Part shown: positions 62,462 through 64,000 of the stretch, piece after piece
Layout: the number at the start of each line of letters is the position of its first letter
Numbering within the stretch: the stretch's first letter is position 1
Assembly: GCA_963678705.1 (NCBI GenBank)
Contig: OY783223.1
Coordinates: 8,216,721 to 8,280,720 of the forward strand
Length of the DNA: 64,000 nt
Reading direction: 5' to 3'
From: Panorpa germanica
Lineage: Eukaryota; Arthropoda; Insecta; Mecoptera; Panorpidae
Notes under the pieces: generated by a model
Database searches by the model: none
What the model was told of the DNA's origin: nothing
Seen by the model: only the letters and a program-made list of their open reading frames with translations
Translations under genes and position numbers: made by a program

Positions 62462-64000
62462 TTCACGCTACTGACAATGACCGACATAGTCGCTTTATGA
62501 AATGAAATGAAGAAATCGCCATCCTGTTTATTTACGCATCGTGCAAAGAAGTTAGAACTAGATCTATAAGCAACAGTGGTTGTTAACTACCGAAGTGCAG
62601 CTCTGTGTTTTTATCACCCTCAGTACATATATTTAATATTAGTCTGCGGAAGGATTGCAAGAAGGGTAGGATAGGGGTTGAGAAGGGTGGATGTGGGGTA
62701 AAGGTGTATGTGGAAAGAGTAACAGTGCGTTAACGTCGCTTTAGATATATGATGTGTGGAATCGTAGAACTGTTTAACGATAGCGCGGCTGCTTTTACCT
62801 CAGACTTACAAACTCTTGCCTTCTGCATGCAATACAGCAATAAAGAAGTCCCAGAAAACGTACTCCTACATACTTATCAACTTCTTAAATACAACCGATG
62901 TCACACTGGTATGTTATGGAACAGTTGAGCTTTTAAAAAATGTATATATGGTTTCTTGTTGGCTGCGAAATTGAGGGAAATTTCAGTTTTTGTGTTACAC
63001 TGTTGGGGAATAACTTAGAAGTTTTGCACAGTTCATTTTGGACTTAGGGACTTATTTTGTAACTTTTTCTCTGACGTAATGCGTCATAAATTGGGCTAAT
63101 GTGCTATTCATTTGTTGTTTAAGGTGAAAGGATACTTGGCCATTTTTGACTCGCGAAATATAGATGGCGATACTATATAGCAGGTTAAATGTTTTTAAAA
63201 ATACTTTCTTTACCATATTTTTTCTATCTGTATTAACTAATTTAGAGCAGTACTTTTGAGAAATTTCTGTGATTCAGGTTATGAAGTGTGATACAGGTCG
63301 TACCGTTCTACCATTAACAAAGCTTTAGTTAATGACTGTGCGTGCACTGCAAGTAGAATCTCTCATCCTGGTTGCAAAACAAATAGAAGAACATATATAA
63401 AACTATATACGGTGAAGCACTAGCGCTCCTAGCGGTAATACGCTGCATTAAACCACATCTGAGATAATGGATCTGTCTGAAGCCATTTCCGTAACCGGAA
63501 CTAGCACTGGAATTTCATTCTAACGTTTACATTTAAGTTAAAATATTACATTTTACTACTTTTAAACGACAGTCGAGAAATCTTGCTTTATAAAGTAAAG
63601 AAAAAATGTTTATATTTTAAATATTGTAAACAGATAGGAGTGATTTGGTTTCATTTGAGTATTAGATACATAAGATTCTGTCTTTCTTGAAGATCTAGTG
63701 AGACAACATCATATATGGACACATGCAATTCAGTTCTCAACCTTTTTTAAAAGCTTGATTAGAAAGGGTCTGATAAGGGTCTACTTATCGAGGGATCCAT
63801 AGACACACACGTTTTTAACGCGTTGAATGCTAGTTTCAGTAGAACTACATGTTCGAATTCGAATCTTTCATGTTTCCAATACACCTCTGCTCTAAGAAAC
63901 ACCGTAAATCACGGCCCGTGCTCTGAACCATTCAATCTATTCCCCGTTGGGCGCATTTAATTGCCACGATATCGTTAGGCATTAGGTTTCTACAGTAAGT
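62462..64000. other. Intergenic to window end, no gene seen
   Basis: About 1.5 kb with no coding region, RNA gene or repeat matching the rest of the window. A regularly spaced G-rich tract lies at 62,664-62,698. Confidence 0.55.
62664..62698 (+). other. G-quadruplex-type motif with equal loops
   Basis: Runs of 3, 4, 3 and 4 G separated by three loops of exactly seven bases each. It meets the usual four-tract definition at its longest allowed loop length. Confidence 0.5.

Noticed and set aside
1-64000. tRNA, rRNA and telomeric (TTAGG)n searches by eye
   Set aside because: No convincing cloverleaf boxes, rRNA-like blocks or TTAGG arrays were seen. A covariance-model scan would be needed to exclude divergent tRNAs.

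Overview
The window is AT-rich eukaryotic nuclear DNA. Spliced genes with GT-AG introns, insect-type protein sequences (eIF1A ends in a DNI tail typical of insects), non-LTR retrotransposon debris and MITE-like repeats all point to an arthropod, most likely an insect. The species cannot be named from the sequence.

Positions 1 to about 46,921 are one continuous satellite DNA array. It continues off the left edge and carries no credible gene. The basic unit exists in a long form of about 499 bp and a short form of about 267 bp that lacks a 232-bp segment. Long and short units are mixed in fixed orders. From 19,021 to 32,135 they form two head-to-tail copies of a 6.56-kb higher-order repeat, with a partial third copy to about 35.1 kb. 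A 1,798-bp block is duplicated at 13,665-17,260 and appears again at 40,198-41,995. The array decays at its right edge. Orientation flips at about 46,606, and an 85-bp perfect inverted repeat spans the flip.

Positions 47,330 to 53,842 hold three conserved housekeeping genes. Two are on the minus strand. The first is a seven-exon LAS1-like pre-rRNA processing endoribonuclease, reconstructed here as 511 residues with all splice phases matching. The second is proteasome subunit beta type-4, with two coding exons seen and an uncertain N-terminus. The third, on the plus strand, is translation factor eIF1A in a single intact coding exon of 149 residues. Two introns of the LAS1 gene hold antisense 3' ends of non-LTR retrotransposons. 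The genes serve ribosome maturation, protein degradation and translation initiation; no operon-like link between them is implied.

Positions 53,843 to 64,000 are intergenic and repeat-rich. They contain a MITE-like family A (copies at 51.9, 54.1, 54.8, 55.9 and 61.8 kb, the first split by a 0.6-kb insertion carrying a broken transposon coding module) and two copies of a TTAA-flanked family B element (57.06-57.81 and 60.17-60.91 kb). A few G-quadruplex-type motifs and inverted repeats also occur. I see no convincing gene right of eIF1A and no RNA gene, CRISPR array or bacterial-type feature anywhere.
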